DNA of 64,000 nt from Halomonas sp. (GCF_017983445.1 NZ_JAGOBJ010000008.1:62001-126000), one strand, 5' to 3'; counted from the stretch's first letter, positions 37,292 to 48,263 are shown. Numbers and translations are program-made. The notes: generated from the sequence alone by a model not told the origin.

Positions 37292-39492
37292 AGTTAACCG
37301 CTGAGCAACATGCCGTAGTTCATCATGGCGTTGGTCATGCGCGGGTAGCGGCTGTGGCGGGAGCCGGCAAAACGACCACCATGGCTGCGCGGGTTTTACA
37401 TTTGCTTGCCAGCGGCGTAGAGCCTAAACGTATGCTGGTACTGATGTTCAACCGCTCGGCGCGCGATGACTTTCACCAGCGCTTGGTCAAAATGGCGCCT
37501 GGCGGCCAGGCATTGCCCGCCGTGCGTACTTTTCACTCCCTGGGCCACCGGCTTACTCTAAGCCTATGCCGCTGGGGAGTGCTTGCTCCACGAAGGTTGC
37601 TCTCGGCTGACTGGCAGCTGGAGCGCTTGCTACGCCAAGCGAGTATCAATGTACTGCGTGACAGCGTTGAGCGCCGCGATGCGGCGATTGAAGGTGACCG
37701 TCTGGAAGCGCTGGCGCATTTTTGTAACTTGGTTAAAGCCGAAATGGCCGCGCCTCAAGCGCTTTATGAGCGGCTTAATTACGAGCCCGATACCGATTAT
37801 TTTCCTGCCGCCTTTGATGAGGCGGAAAAAATGCTCAGTAACGAAGGTCTGATGACCTACGCCGATCTTTTGTATCGGCCGCTACAGGTATTGGAAGCTG
37901 ACAGTACACTACGCCAGCGGGTCGAAGGCTTTCTGGATCACGTTATCATTGATGAGTATCAGGATATTAACGCCGCTCAGCAGCGCCTTTTGGCAGTGCT
38001 GGCGGGCAGTACTGCGTCGGTAATGGCGGTAGGTGATGCTAACCAGTGTATTTATGAGTGGCGCGGCGCGCGGCCAGATACCATGCTGGAAGACTTTACC
38101 GCCACGTTTGGGCAGGCAACCGATTACCCCCTTTCCACGACCTTCCGCCATGGTCACGCGCTGGCGCTTACCGCGAACCATGCGATCGTGGCCAATCAGC
38201 GGCGTCCTGATCAGTTGTGTTTGGCAGCACCGCATAACCCGGATACGCGGGTATCGGTCGGGCAGGGCAATACTGTACTACTGGATACCTTGATCGACTG
38301 GAAAGCGCAGGGGCGGGCTTTTAATCAGGTGAGCCTTTTAGTGCGTAGCTGGGCGCTTTCCGTCCCTTTTCAGTTGGCGCTTCTTCAGGCAGGTATTCCG
38401 TTTCGCCTGCTGCGTGAAGACCGCTTTGTATTTCGCTTGCCGCTGGTGCAGGCATTGGTCGGCTATTTAAAGCTTTCCCGTCGTCCTGAACTTCTCCATC
38501 AGCCTGAACATCTGCTGCTGTTGCTTTCGCAGCCCACGCCTTTCGTGGCACGTGATCGGCTACAGCGCTTGGCGTATCAGTTGGCCACCACGCAAAGCTG
38601 GCCAGAGCGTCATGACCCCGTTCTCACAGAGCTAAAGCCTCTGCAACGGCGTACCCTAAAAAAACGCTGGGCTTTATTGTGTGAGCTTCCCAGGCTAAGC
38701 GCCTGGCCGCCGGCCAAACTGCTCAGCCATATAGTGGAAAGCATCGACGCCGAAAAGACCTTGAAGCGTGCGGCGGCACGGCGTGATAAAGGCGAAGAGG
38801 ATGTGCGTCTTCTGGATGTGCTGATCGAACAGGCGCAAAGCGTTCAAGACCCGGATGCATTTATCGAGCTTTTAGAGCGCCCGGTTGAAAACCAGGCGGG
38901 GGGCGTGTTGATTTCGACCGTACATGGTGCCAAAGGGCTGGAGTGGCCGCTGGTTGTGGTGGCTGGTGTTAATGAAGAGGATTTCCCCCACTATAGCCGT
39001 GAAACGCCGCTAGGTAATGAGCGCTTGGAAGAGGAGCGGCGGCTTTTTTATGTAGCCATTACCCGTGCAAAAGAGCAGCTAATAGTATTGCACGATGGCG
39101 GCGCGCATCGCCCCAGCCGTTTTATCGCTGAAAGCGCGTGGCAGGACAGTATGCGTATTGCTGAATGTCTAGCGCAGAATGCGCCTAGCAGTGCGGCACT
39201 GAGCGTAGCGTCACCCGCTATTGTTGCGCGCTATCTGAAGCGCCTGGGGCGCGATGATATTACCCTCACGGTGGATATCAGGGAGCCCAAGGCCACTTAT
39301 ACGATGGGCGAGCCCTTTTATCCAGGGCAGCGGTTACATCATGCGGTATTTGGCGAAGGGGAGATTGCCTCTGTTGAGGGTAACCCTGCCGATCCGGTAA
39401 TTGACGTGCGTTTTGTCCAGGCAGGGCGGCGACGCTTGATTGCTAGCCGTGCCCCCATTGAGCGGCTGGAACCGCCCCCTCAGCCAGCCTGA
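37288..39492 (+). CDS. UvrD/PcrA-like superfamily 1A DNA helicase
   Basis: A 734-residue SF1A helicase. Walker A AGAGKTT (about 25-31), motif II IIDEYQDIN, motif III GDANQCIYEWRGA, motif IV region STTFRHGH, motif V VHGAKGLEW and motif VI RRLFYVAITRAK are all visible. The C-terminus ends in a small Tudor-like domain (GQRLHHAVFGEGEIASVEG), as in PcrA and UvrD where it binds RNA polymerase. It is more divergent than UvrD or Rep and is probably an accessory repair helicase. Coupled to the DUF1285 gene. The GTG start overlaps the upstream stop. Confidence 0.88.
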   Translation: MKLTAEQHAVVHHGVGHARVAAVAGAGKTTTMAARVLHLLASGVEPKRMLVLMFNRSARDDFHQRLVKMAPGGQALPAVRTFHSLGHRLTLSLCRWGVLAPRRLLSADWQLERLLRQASINVLRDSVERRDAAIEGDRLEALAHFCNLVKAEMAAPQALYERLNYEPDTDYFPAAFDEAEKMLSNEGLMTYADLLYRPLQVLEADSTLRQRVEGFLDHVIIDEYQDINAAQQRLLAVLAGSTASVMAVGDANQCIYEWRGARPDTMLEDFTATFGQATDYPLSTTFRHGHALALTANHAIVANQRRPDQLCLAAPHNPDTRVSVGQGNTVLLDTLIDWKAQGRAFNQVSLLVRSWALSVPFQLALLQAGIPFRLLREDRFVFRLPLVQALVGYLKLSRRPELLHQPEHLLLLLSQPTPFVARDRLQRLAYQLATTQSWPERHDPVLTELKPLQRRTLKKRWALLCELPRLSAWPPAKLLSHIVESIDAEKTLKRAAARRDKGEEDVRLLDVLIEQAQSVQDPDAFIELLERPVENQAGGVLISTVHGAKGLEWPLVVVAGVNEEDFPHYSRETPLGNERLEEERRLFYVAITRAKEQLIVLHDGGAHRPSRFIAESAWQDSMRIAECLAQNAPSSAALSVASPAIVARYLKRLGRDDITLTVDIREPKATYTMGEPFYPGQRLHHAVFGEGEIASVEGNPADPVIDVRFVQAGRRRLIASRAPIERLEPPPQPA

Positions 39493-39515
39493 GCATCAAA
39501 GATATTCAGGCTGGC
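39483..39515. terminator. Hairpin between convergent helicase and etfQO genes
   Basis: A 10-bp perfect stem (39483-39492 with 39506-39515) overlaps the helicase stop codon. No T run follows on the plus strand, so it is a weak or bidirectional terminator. Confidence 0.5.
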
Positions 39516-39545
39516 ATTTCGACGTGCTCTCAGCATGCGCGGGTA

Positions 39546-41210
39546 TTACATATTCGGATAGTTGGGACCGCCGCCGCCTTCCGGTGCTACCCAATTGATG
39601 TTCTGGGCCGGGTCTTTAATATCACAGGTTTTGCAGTGCACGCAGTTTTGGAAGTTGATCTGAAAGCGTGGCTCGCCTGCCGAATCTTCTACTACTTCAT
39701 AAACCCCCGCTGGGCAGTAGCGCTGGGCAGGCTCGGCGTACTTGGGCAGGTTTTCCTGAATAGGAATATTTGGGTCATCAAGGCGTAAGTGACACGGCTG
39801 ATCTTCTTCGTGGTTGGTGTTGGAAAGAAATACCGAAGAGAGCTTGTCGAATGAAAGCTTGCCGTCAGGTTTAGGGTAATTGATTTTTTCGAATTCAGAT
39901 GCAAGCTTTAGCGCGCCGTGATCGGTGGTGGTGTTGCGCACATTGGGTAACTTGCTGCCCAATAGCTGGTTGATAAAGTTATAGGCGCCGCCGCCCACCG
40001 TGCCGTATTTATGAATCGCCGGTCCGAAGCTAGCGCTCTCTTTTAGCTCCTGATAGGCCCAGCTGGCTTCCCATTTCTCAGTGAAGCTAGTCAGTTCCTG
40101 GGCGCCTTCATCACCGCTCTTAATCGCCTCAAAGACGCTTTCTGCCGCGACCAATCCTGATTTCATGGCCGTATGCAGGCCCTTGATCTTGGAGAAGTTC
40201 AGCGTGCCAGCATCGCAGCCAATCAACAAGCCGCCTGCAAAAGTCATCTTGGGCAAGCAGTTAAAACCACCTTTGGTAATTGCCCGGGCGCCGTAGGCCA
40301 CACGTTTGCCGCCTTCCAGATATTGGCTCAGTGCCGGGTGGTGCTTCATACGCTGAAATTCATCAAACGGCGACAGCCAGGGATTCTGGTAAGAAAGATC
40401 CATGATCAGGCCAACCACGACCTGCTGGTTTTCAGCGTGATAGAGGAACCAGCCCCCGTGGGCGTCTTTATCCAGTGGCCAGCCAGAACCATGCACGACT
40501 ACGCCGGGCTCATGCTTGTCGGCGGGCACATCCCACAGCTCTTTCAGGCCAATGCCGTAGTGTTGTGGATCGCGTCCTGAATCGAGAGAGAAGTGCTCGA
40601 TAAGACGCTTGCCTAAATGACCGCGCGCACCCTCGGCAAACAGCGTGTACTTGGCACGCAGCTCCATGCCTGGCATATAGCCATCTTTCGGCGTGCCATC
40701 AGCAGCTACGCCCATATCACCAATGATGATCCCGCGTACGGCATCCTCTTCAATGATCACTTCCTGTGCGGCAAACCCTGGGAATATTTCAACGCCCAAG
40801 CTCTCTGCCTGTTCGGCGAGCCAGCGGCAAAGGTTGCCTGCGCTGATCACATAGCGGGTCATCTCGCCGCCCGTATTGTGCATGCTTTTCGGCACTACGG
40901 CGTTCGGCAGCTTTTGGGCTTTTTGTGCGTCTTTAAGCAGGTAAACGTCGTCACGAATGGCGGGGGTATTCAAGGGAGCGCCGCGCTCCTGCCAGTCCGG
41001 AAACAGCTCCGCCAGAGCCCGTGGTTCAAAAACAGCGCCGGATAAAATGTGTGCACCGACCTCGGAGCCTTTTTCCACGACACAAACGGTCAGCTCCTGT
41101 TCGGCTTCATTGGCTTGCTGCATCAGGCGGCAGGCTGCGGAAAGCCCGGACGGGCCCGCGCCTACAATCACTACATCAAAGTCCATGACATCGCGTTCAA
41201 CATTTTCCAC
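39546..41210 (-). CDS. Electron transfer flavoprotein-ubiquinone oxidoreductase
   Basis: About 554 residues. It passes electrons from the EtfAB flavoprotein to ubiquinone at the inner membrane. The FAD motif VIVGAGPSGLSAACRL lies near the N-terminus, and the C-terminal 4Fe-4S site has cysteines in RYCPAGVYE and NCVHCKTCDIKDP. The frame is open to ATG 41231, but AAGGAG sits 7 bp before GTG 41210, which I take as the start (MENVERDVMDFD). It is divergent from etfBA across about 400 bp, the expected pairing for fatty-acid and amino-acid oxidation. Confidence 0.94.
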   Translation of the reverse strand: MENVERDVMDFDVVIVGAGPSGLSAACRLMQQANEAEQELTVCVVEKGSEVGAHILSGAVFEPRALAELFPDWQERGAPLNTPAIRDDVYLLKDAQKAQKLPNAVVPKSMHNTGGEMTRYVISAGNLCRWLAEQAESLGVEIFPGFAAQEVIIEEDAVRGIIIGDMGVAADGTPKDGYMPGMELRAKYTLFAEGARGHLGKRLIEHFSLDSGRDPQHYGIGLKELWDVPADKHEPGVVVHGSGWPLDKDAHGGWFLYHAENQQVVVGLIMDLSYQNPWLSPFDEFQRMKHHPALSQYLEGGKRVAYGARAITKGGFNCLPKMTFAGGLLIGCDAGTLNFSKIKGLHTAMKSGLVAAESVFEAIKSGDEGAQELTSFTEKWEASWAYQELKESASFGPAIHKYGTVGGGAYNFINQLLGSKLPNVRNTTTDHGALKLASEFEKINYPKPDGKLSFDKLSSVFLSNTNHEEDQPCHLRLDDPNIPIQENLPKYAEPAQRYCPAGVYEVVEDSAGEPRFQINFQNCVHCKTCDIKDPAQNINWVAPEGGGGPNYPNM

Positions 41211-41609
41211 CTGGTTTCTCCTTATTCTCATAAGTGCAGTGCCTTATAAAAACACGGCCTTAATTTAAAACGGTCGTTTGCTTCTGGTTATACTCCATGA
41301 TAGGCATAATACCTGTGTCAGGTCACGCCTACGATGGTAAAACCCGCCTTTCATGCCAAGCGAGCCAAAGGTAGTGCCATTTAGGCCAGTCCTTCGACCA
41401 TTGCGCTGAGAATGGGTATTGTTGCCGCCCAGCAGGCTGTGGCAAATTGATAGGGTTTTTTGTTTGCGTACCTATCAAACGCTTGCATGAATTTATTGAG
41501 CCTTGCCATTACGTCACCACGGCGAGGCTGACTCTTTTTATAAGCGGTGTCCGCTTGGCGGGTGCCGACTTTGGTAAACGGCTTTTGCCACCAGCCAAGC
41601 GAGGAACCT
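41211..41609. promoter_or_regulatory. Divergent regulatory region between etfQO and etfBA
   Basis: About 400 bp without a supported gene. It contains the PsrA-like palindrome at 41267-41280, another short palindrome ACCTG/TGT/CAGGT at 41311-41323, and a wider inverted repeat GTTTG/CAAAC at 41462-41480. A minus-strand -10-like TATAAG (41248-41243) lies just downstream of the first palindrome for etfQO. Confidence 0.5.
41267..41280. promoter_or_regulatory. Candidate PsrA-type operator
   Basis: AAAAC-GGTC-GTTTG contains the perfect 5-2-5 palindrome AAACG-GT-CGTTT (41268-41279). PsrA, a TetR-family fatty-acid-responsive repressor in Pseudomonas, binds (G/C)AAAC-N2-4-GTTTG(G/C) sites and controls etf genes there; this matches apart from the first base. 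It overlaps the likely -35 region of the etfQO promoter. No psrA gene is in the window. Confidence 0.4.
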
Positions 41610-42359
41610 ATGAAAGTACTCGTCGCGGTTAAACGCGTCATCGATTACAACGTCAAGATCCGCGTTAAAGCGGATCACTCCGACGTGGATCTTACCAACG
41701 TCAAAATGGCTATGAACCCCTTCTGCGAAATCGCCGTGGAAGAAGCCGTGCGCCTCAAAGAGAAGGGCGTGGCCACGGAAGTCGTTGCCGTCAGCATTGG
41801 CCCCAAGGCCGCCCAGGAACAGCTGCGTACCGCGCTGGCACTGGGGGCTGACCGTGCCCTGCATATCGAAACCGACGAGCGGGCCGAGTCGCTGGCGGTC
41901 GCCAAGCTGCTGGCCAAAGTGGTCGATGAAGAGCAGCCGGGCCTGGTGATTCTGGGTAAACAGGCGATCGATACCGACAACAACCAGACCGGCCAGATGC
42001 TCGCTGCGCTGACCAACCTGCCCCAGGGCACCTTTGCCTCGGAAGTGGCTGTCGACGGCGACAAGGTCAACGTCACCCGTGAAATCGACGGCGGCCTGCA
42101 GACGCTCGCGCTGACGCTTCCGGCCATCGTAACCACCGATCTGCGCCTGAACGAGCCGCGCTACGCCAAGCTCCCGGACATCATGAAGGCCAAGAAAAAG
42201 CCCATGGACGTCAAGACCCCCGCCGATTACGGCGTCGAGGTGGCGTCCAAGGTCAGCCTGCTCAAGGTGGAATCCCCGGCCGAGCGCAAAGGCGGTATCA
42301 AGGTCGCCTCGGTGGACGAACTGATCGATAAACTTAAAAACGAAGCCAAGGTGCTTTAA
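41610..42359 (+). CDS. etfB: Electron transfer flavoprotein beta subunit
   Basis: A 249-residue Etf[43 protein letters not shown] cut to its core [20 protein letters not shown], [15 protein letters not shown] and the AKKKP segment are typical. The AMP-binding loop is intact. It starts at ATG 41610 after GAGGAA. From about 41760 its base composition rises well above the neighbours (sampled 60-bp blocks 63-68% GC against about 52-55%), with mostly C or G third positions. Confidence 0.96.
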   Translation: MKVLVAVKRVIDYNVKIRVKADHSDVDLTNVKMAMNPFCEIAVEEAVRLKEKGVATEVVAVSIGPKAAQEQLRTALALGADRALHIETDERAESLAVAKLLAKVVDEEQPGLVILGKQAIDTDNNQTGQMLAALTNLPQGTFASEVAVDGDKVNVTREIDGGLQTLALTLPAIVTTDLRLNEPRYAKLPDIMKAKKKPMDVKTPADYGVEVASKVSLLKVESPAERKGGIKVASVDELIDKLKNEAKVL

Positions 42360-42373
42360 GAGGAGTCGAACGC

Positions 42374-43300
42374 ATGAGCATTCTGGTACTTGCCGACCTT
42401 CATGAAGGCCAGTTGGCGGGCGCAACCGCCCACGTTGTCGCGGCCGCCCAAGCGATTGGGGGTGATATTGATGTGCTGATCGCCGGGGAAGGCGTGCAAG
42501 CCGCCGCCGAGGCGGCCGCCAAGCTGGACGGTGTCAGCAAGGTGCGCGTGGCCGATAACGCCGTCTACGCCCATCAGCTTGCCGAGCCCATGGGCGCCTT
42601 GCTGGTCGAACTGGCCGGGGATTACACCCACGTGCTGGCCAGCGCCTCCACCACGGGCAAAAACGTCCTGCCACGCCTGGCGGCGCTCAAAGATGTCAGC
42701 CAGCTGTCTGACGTGATGGGTGTGCAAAGTGCGGATACCTTCCAGCGCTCGATCTACGCGGGCAACGCCATCGCCACGGTAAAAAGCGACGATGCGCTCA
42801 AAGTGATGACCGTACGCACCACCGCGTTTGACGCCGTCAGCGACAGCGGTAGCGCCACGGTGGAAGCGGTGGACATCGTCGTCGAGAACACCCAATCAAG
42901 CTTTGTAAAACAGGAGCTGGCGCAGTCCGACCGCCCCGAACTCAGCGGGGCCAAGGTGGTGATTTCCGGTGGCCGGGGTATGGGCAACGGTGAGAACTTC
43001 AAGCTTCTCAACGGGATTGCCGACAAGCTGGGCGCGGCGGTAGGTGCCTCGCGCGCCGCGGTGGATGCCGGCTTTGTACCCAACGACATGCAGGTCGGTC
43101 AAACCGGCAAGATCGTTGCGCCGGACCTGTACATCGCGGTAGGGATCTCCGGTGCCATTCAGCACCTGGCGGGCATGAAGGACTCCAAGGTCATCGTCGC
43201 GATCAACAAGGACGACGAAGCGCCGATCTTCCAGGTGGCCGACTACGGCCTGGTGGGCGATCTGTTCGAGCTCTTGCCCGAGCTTGAGAGCAAGCTGTAA
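42374..43300 (+). CDS. etfA: Electron transfer flavoprotein alpha subunit
   Basis: A 308-residue EtfA. The C-terminal FAD domain has [35 protein letters not shown] shortened to [22 protein letters not shown] and [15 protein letters not shown], the standard motifs. With EtfB it accepts electrons from acyl-CoA and other dehydrogenases and gives them to EtfQO. GAGG precedes the start. It shares the raised GC of etfB. A terminator follows. Confidence 0.96.
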   Translation: MSILVLADLHEGQLAGATAHVVAAAQAIGGDIDVLIAGEGVQAAAEAAAKLDGVSKVRVADNAVYAHQLAEPMGALLVELAGDYTHVLASASTTGKNVLPRLAALKDVSQLSDVMGVQSADTFQRSIYAGNAIATVKSDDALKVMTVRTTAFDAVSDSGSATVEAVDIVVENTQSSFVKQELAQSDRPELSGAKVVISGGRGMGNGENFKLLNGIADKLGAAVGASRAAVDAGFVPNDMQVGQTGKIVAPDLYIAVGISGAIQHLAGMKDSKVIVAINKDDEAPIFQVADYGLVGDLFELLPELESKL

Positions 43301-43338
43301 TTCGACTCGCCTGATTGCACGTCAGGCCAGTGATTTCA

Positions 43339-43366
43339 AGCCGGCTCACTTGTGAGTCGGCTTTTT
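43339..43366 (+). terminator. Terminator after etfBA
   Basis: An 11-bp stem with one G-U pair (43339-43349 with 43352-43362) followed by five Ts. Confidence 0.88.
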
Positions 43367-43513
43367 CATCTGCGTATATTAGATAAACACGCCGTTGTTA
43401 GCTAAAGTACGGGCACGACATGAGAAAACGCCGCCAGGGCGGTTGAAAAAGGTGCCGGTTGGCCGCACCTATTAGTAGTGAACGCAACGAAAGCCACTCA
43501 AGGAGATGATAAT

Positions 43514-44125
43514 ATGGCACATACACTTCCCGAACTGCCGTACGCTTATGACGCTCTCGAGCCGAATATTGATGCGATGACCATGGAAATCCACCATTCG
43601 CGTCATCATCAAACGTACGTAAATAACCTCAACGCTGCACTAGAAGGCACGGGTCTTGAGGGCGTTGCGATTGAAGAGCTCGTCTCTAATCTGGATCGCG
43701 TACCTGAAGCTAAGCGTCAGGCGGTTATTAACAATGGCGGTGGTCATGCTAACCACTCCATGTTCTGGCAGATGATGTCGCCCAACGGTGGCGGTCAGCC
43801 CCAAGGCGATGTTGCAAAAGCCATTGATAGCGAACTGGGCGGCCTGGACACTTTCAAAGAAGAGTTCAAAAAAGCGGCTGTAGGCCGTTTTGGTAGCGGT
43901 TGGGCGTGGTTAAGCGTCACGCCCGAGAAAAAGCTGGTGGTTGAAAACACCCTGAACCAGGATAGCCCACTGATGCACGGTAACACGCCGCTGCTCGGTC
44001 TGGACGTCTGGGAGCATGCTTACTACCTGAAGTACCAGAACAAGCGTCCTGATTATATTTCTGCGTTCTTTGACGTAGTTAACTGGGAAGACGTCGAGCG
44101 TCGTTACCAGGCAGCTATCGCTTAA
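43514..44125 (+). CDS. sodA: Superoxide dismutase, Mn type
   Basis: A 203-residue Mn/Fe-family superoxide dismutase. Metal ligands are His27, a His in [11 protein letters not shown], and Asp and His in [13 protein letters not shown]. The glycine in [10 protein letters not shown] and the later glutamine in NQDSPLMHG are the pattern of Mn enzymes; Fe enzymes have glutamine at the first place instead. So manganese, or cambialistic, use is more likely than iron only. AGGAG sets ATG 43514. The product is cytoplasmic, without a signal peptide. A terminator follows. Confidence 0.93.
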   Translation: MAHTLPELPYAYDALEPNIDAMTMEIHHSRHHQTYVNNLNAALEGTGLEGVAIEELVSNLDRVPEAKRQAVINNGGGHANHSMFWQMMSPNGGGQPQGDVAKAIDSELGGLDTFKEEFKKAAVGRFGSGWAWLSVTPEKKLVVENTLNQDSPLMHGNTPLLGLDVWEHAYYLKYQNKRPDYISAFFDVVNWEDVERRYQAAIA

Positions 44126-44171
44126 TTACGCGTTATGTAAGCCAAGATGCCAGCTTTTGGCGTCTAAAGAG

Positions 44172-44198
44172 ACCGCCCCTTTGTGGGGCGGTTTTTTT
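44172..44198 (+). terminator. Terminator after sodA
   Basis: An 8-bp GC-rich stem (44172-44179 with 44185-44192) with a 5-nt loop and a run of seven Ts. Confidence 0.93.
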
Positions 44199-44252
44199 AT
44201 TTTCAAAGGGGATGCTGGGTATGAGCTGTCAATAACCTGTGGATGAAAAAAT

Positions 44253-44297
44253 ACCATATATGCTTGAATTGATTTTGTCATAGTCTATATATAGTAT
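44253..44297 (+). promoter_or_regulatory. nrdHIEF promoter with two NrdR-like boxes
   Basis: Promoter TTGATT (44269-44274), 17-bp spacer, TAGTAT (44292-44297). Box 2 at 44282-44295 (AGTCTATATATAGT) fits the NrdR core C-W-ATAT-M-T-W-GT fully. Box 1 near 44253-44266 (ACCATATATGCTTG) is a weaker match around ATATAT. Their centres are about 30 bp apart, three helical turns, as expected for paired NrdR boxes. Box 2 overlaps the -10, fitting repression when dNTP or ATP levels are high. nrdR is not in the window. Confidence 0.6.
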
Positions 44298-44369
44298 GCG
44301 TACTGTCTTTAGAGAGGGTGAAGCACTAATGCTGCTCTACCCGAAAAATACCGCTATGAAAAGGAAAAA

Positions 44370-44597
44370 ATGACCATGGCAATCCAAATTTATAGCAAGC
44401 CTGCTTGTGTCCAGTGTACCGCCACGTACCGCGCCCTGGATAAGCACGGTTTAGAGTATACCGTTATCGATATTACGGCCGAGTCGGGTGCCCAGCAGGA
44501 AGTAGAAGCTCTTGGCTACCGTCAGCTTCCCGTTGTGGTGGCAGGCGATGACCACTGGTCAGGCTTCCGTCCCGATCGTATTCAAGCTTTGGCGTAA
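44370..44597 (+). CDS. nrdH: NrdH-type glutaredoxin
   Basis: A 75-residue thioredoxin-fold protein with the redox motif CVQC (KPACVQCTATYRAL) and the C-terminal WSGFRPDRIQAL, both typical of NrdH. It reduces the class Ib ribonucleotide reductase NrdE, using thioredoxin reductase. ATG 44370 has AAGGA closely upstream; ATG 44376 is an alternative. First gene of nrdHIEF. Confidence 0.95.
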   Translation: MTMAIQIYSKPACVQCTATYRALDKHGLEYTVIDITAESGAQQEVEALGYRQLPVVVAGDDHWSGFRPDRIQALA

Positions 44598-44603
44598 ATA
44601 TTT

Positions 44604-45041
44604 ATGTTGGTGGACGCCGCCGCTGAATCACCAATGGCTGGCAGCCTGGTCTATTTTTCCACCAAGTCAGGTAACACTCATCGTTTTGTACAAAAACTTG
44701 GTCTGGCTGCTCAACGGCTTCCGCTTGGGCGTGATGAACCGATGCTACATGTCACTACACCTTACATATTGATCACGCCCACCTATGGGGGCGGAGAAGC
44801 AAAAGGCGCAGTGCCAGGGCAAGTTATTCGTTTTCTCAACGATGAACAGAATCGACGCCTTATTTGCGGCGTCATTGCTGCCGGAAACACTAATTTTGGC
44901 GAAGCGTATGGCCTGGCTGGACGCGTTATTGCAGAAAAGTGTCAGGTGCCATTGTTATATCGATTCGAATTATTTGGCACCGACGACGACGTCGCCAAGG
45001 TCCGCAAAGGAGTAGAAGAGTTTTGGAAACGACAAACCTAG
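44604..45041 (+). CDS. nrdI: NrdI flavodoxin-like protein
   Basis: A 145-residue flavodoxin-like protein. [19 protein letters not shown] is the FMN phosphate loop; TPTYGGG and [13 protein letters not shown] follow. NrdI reduces oxygen to the oxidant that makes the dimanganese-tyrosyl cofactor in NrdF. Six bp after nrdH; its 3' end overlaps the chosen nrdE start by 19 bp. Confidence 0.94.
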   Translation: MLVDAAAESPMAGSLVYFSTKSGNTHRFVQKLGLAAQRLPLGRDEPMLHVTTPYILITPTYGGGEAKGAVPGQVIRFLNDEQNRRLICGVIAAGNTNFGEAYGLAGRVIAEKCQVPLLYRFELFGTDDDVAKVRKGVEEFWKRQT

Positions 45042-47206
45042 TCACGAAAAACTTGGCTGAACCAAAACGGCCGGCTACGGGAGCCTCCGAGGCGCGTACA
45101 TTGGATTATCACGCGCTTAACGCGATGCTTAATTTGTACGGTGCCAACGGCGAATTACAGCTGGATAAAGACCGTGAAGCTGCACGTCAGTACTTCCTGC
45201 AGCACGTTAATCAGAACACGGTCTTTTTCCACTCGCTGGAAGAAAAGCTCGATTACCTGATGGAAGAGGGCTACTACGAAGCGGAAATGCTGGGCCAATA
45301 CAGCTTTGCCTTCATTAAAGCGCTGTTTGAACAGGCATATGCCTACAAATTCCGTTTCCCAAGTTTTCTAGGTGCCTTTAAGTACTACACCAGCTATACG
45401 CTTAAAACGTTTGACGGCAAGCGTTACCTTGAGCGCTATGAAGACCGCGTCTGCATGGTGGCACTGACTCTGGCTCGCGGTGATGAAGCGCTTGCAAAAT
45501 CCCTGGTCGATGAAGTAATCAGCGGTCGTTTCCAGCCGGCGACGCCAACGTTTCTCAACTGCGGTAAGCAGCAACGCGGTGAATTGGTTTCGTGCTTTTT
45601 GCTGCGTATTGAAGACAACATGGAGTCGATCGGCCGCTCGATTAACTCAGCGCTGCAGCTCTCCAAGCGCGGTGGCGGCGTTGCCTTCCTGCTGACCAAT
45701 ATTCGTGAGGCCGGCGCGCCCATCAAGCGCATCGAGAATCAGTCGTCGGGCATTATCCCGATCATGAAACTGCTCGAAGACGCTTTCTCCTACGCCAACC
45801 AGCTGGGTGCTCGTCAGGGCGCGGGTGCGGTGTATCTCAATGCGCACCACCCAGATATCCTGCGTTTCCTGGATACCAAGCGTGAAAACGCGGATGAGAA
45901 AATTCGTATCAAAACGCTGTCGCTGGGCGTTACCATCCCGGATATTACGTTTGAGCTTGCCAAGCGTAACGACGATATGTACCTGTTCTCGCCCTATGAT
46001 GTCGAACGCGTTTACGGCGTACCGTTTGGCGATATCAGCGTTACCGAGAAGTACCACGAGATGGTAGCGGATGCGCGTATCCGTAAGCAGAAAATCAATG
46101 CGCGCGCGTTCTTCCAGACGCTGGCAGAACTGCAGTTCGAGTCAGGCTATCCGTACATCATGTTTGAAGATACGGTAAACCGTGCAAACCCGATTGCTGG
46201 GCGTATCAACATGAGTAACCTGTGCTCGGAAATTCTGCAGGTGAACACGCCGACGGAATATGACGACGACCTTGGCTATCGCCAAATGGGGCAAGACATT
46301 TCATGCAACCTGGGCTCGATGAACATTGCCAAGGTAATGGATGCCGGCAATATTGGCGAAAGCGTTGAAATTGCGATTCGCGGGTTAACGGCTGTTTCTG
46401 AAATGAGCAACCTGAAGAGCGTGCCTTCCATTGCTGAAGGTAATGCCAAATCCCGCGCGATTGGCCTTGGCCAAATGAACCTGCACGGTTACCTGGCGCG
46501 CGAGCACATTTATTATGGCTCTGAAGAAGGATTGGACTTCACCAATCTCTACTTCTACTGCATTGCGTTTTACGCCATTCGTGCGTCCAATCGTCTGGCA
46601 ATTGAGCATAACGATACCTTTGCAGGCTTTGCAGATTCCAAGTACGCCACAGGCGAATTTTTTGATAAGTACGTTGATCAAGAGTGGCTGCCACGTACCG
46701 AGAAAGTCCGTGGGTTGTTTGAGCGTAGCAATATTACGCTACCTACTCAGCAGGATTGGCAGGAGCTGAAAGCGTCCGTAATGGCGCACGGGCTTTACAA
46801 CCGTAACTTGCAGGCAGTGCCGCCAACGGGTTCGATTTCGTATATCAATCACTCGACCTCTAGTATCCACCCGGTAGCGGCCAGGATTGAAATTCGTAAA
46901 GAGGGCAAGCTGGGACGTGTTTATTACCCGGCGCCGTTCTTGAACGAGGCCAATTTCGATTACTTTCAGGACGCCTACGAAATTGGTCCTGAGAAGATTA
47001 TTGATACCTATGCCGAGGCTTCCAAGCACGTAGATCAGGGGCTTTCGCTGACCCTGTTCTTCCCGGATACCGCCACAACGCGTGATATCAACAAGGCGCA
47101 AATTTACGCCTGGCGTAAAGGCATTAAAACGCTTTATTACATCCGTCTGCGTCAAAGCGCGCTGGAAGGTACGGAAATTGAAGGCTGCGTTTCCTGCACG
47201 CTTTAA
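45023..47206 (+). CDS. nrdE: Class Ib ribonucleotide reductase alpha subunit NrdE
   Basis: A 727-residue catalytic subunit that makes deoxyribonucleotides. Active-site cysteines are in [18 protein letters not shown] shortened to VSCFLL, and [10 protein letters not shown], with the C-terminal redox pair CVSC in GCVSCTL. The short N-terminus lacks an ATP-cone, as expected for class Ib. I start it at TTG 45023, 10 bp after AAGGAG (45007-45012), inside the end of nrdI; no ATG or GTG is better placed. It works with NrdF encoded after an 85-bp gap. Confidence 0.95.
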   Translation: METTNLVTKNLAEPKRPATGASEARTLDYHALNAMLNLYGANGELQLDKDREAARQYFLQHVNQNTVFFHSLEEKLDYLMEEGYYEAEMLGQYSFAFIKALFEQAYAYKFRFPSFLGAFKYYTSYTLKTFDGKRYLERYEDRVCMVALTLARGDEALAKSLVDEVISGRFQPATPTFLNCGKQQRGELVSCFLLRIEDNMESIGRSINSALQLSKRGGGVAFLLTNIREAGAPIKRIENQSSGIIPIMKLLEDAFSYANQLGARQGAGAVYLNAHHPDILRFLDTKRENADEKIRIKTLSLGVTIPDITFELAKRNDDMYLFSPYDVERVYGVPFGDISVTEKYHEMVADARIRKQKINARAFFQTLAELQFESGYPYIMFEDTVNRANPIAGRINMSNLCSEILQVNTPTEYDDDLGYRQMGQDISCNLGSMNIAKVMDAGNIGESVEIAIRGLTAVSEMSNLKSVPSIAEGNAKSRAIGLGQMNLHGYLAREHIYYGSEEGLDFTNLYFYCIAFYAIRASNRLAIEHNDTFAGFADSKYATGEFFDKYVDQEWLPRTEKVRGLFERSNITLPTQQDWQELKASVMAHGLYNRNLQAVPPTGSISYINHSTSSIHPVAARIEIRKEGKLGRVYYPAPFLNEANFDYFQDAYEIGPEKIIDTYAEASKHVDQGLSLTLFFPDTATTRDINKAQIYAWRKGIKTLYYIRLRQSALEGTEIEGCVSCTL

Positions 47207-47251
47207 TCCTTGTGCCTGGGGCTCGCGCCAGCATCTGATATCCGTTTTTAC

Positions 47252-48263
<1,012 letters not shown>

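Noticed and set aside
41538-42425. 295-residue open frame on the minus strand across etfB
   Set aside because: It is antisense to the well-supported etfB; long shadow frames are expected in this GC-rich stretch, and the translation is low in family character.
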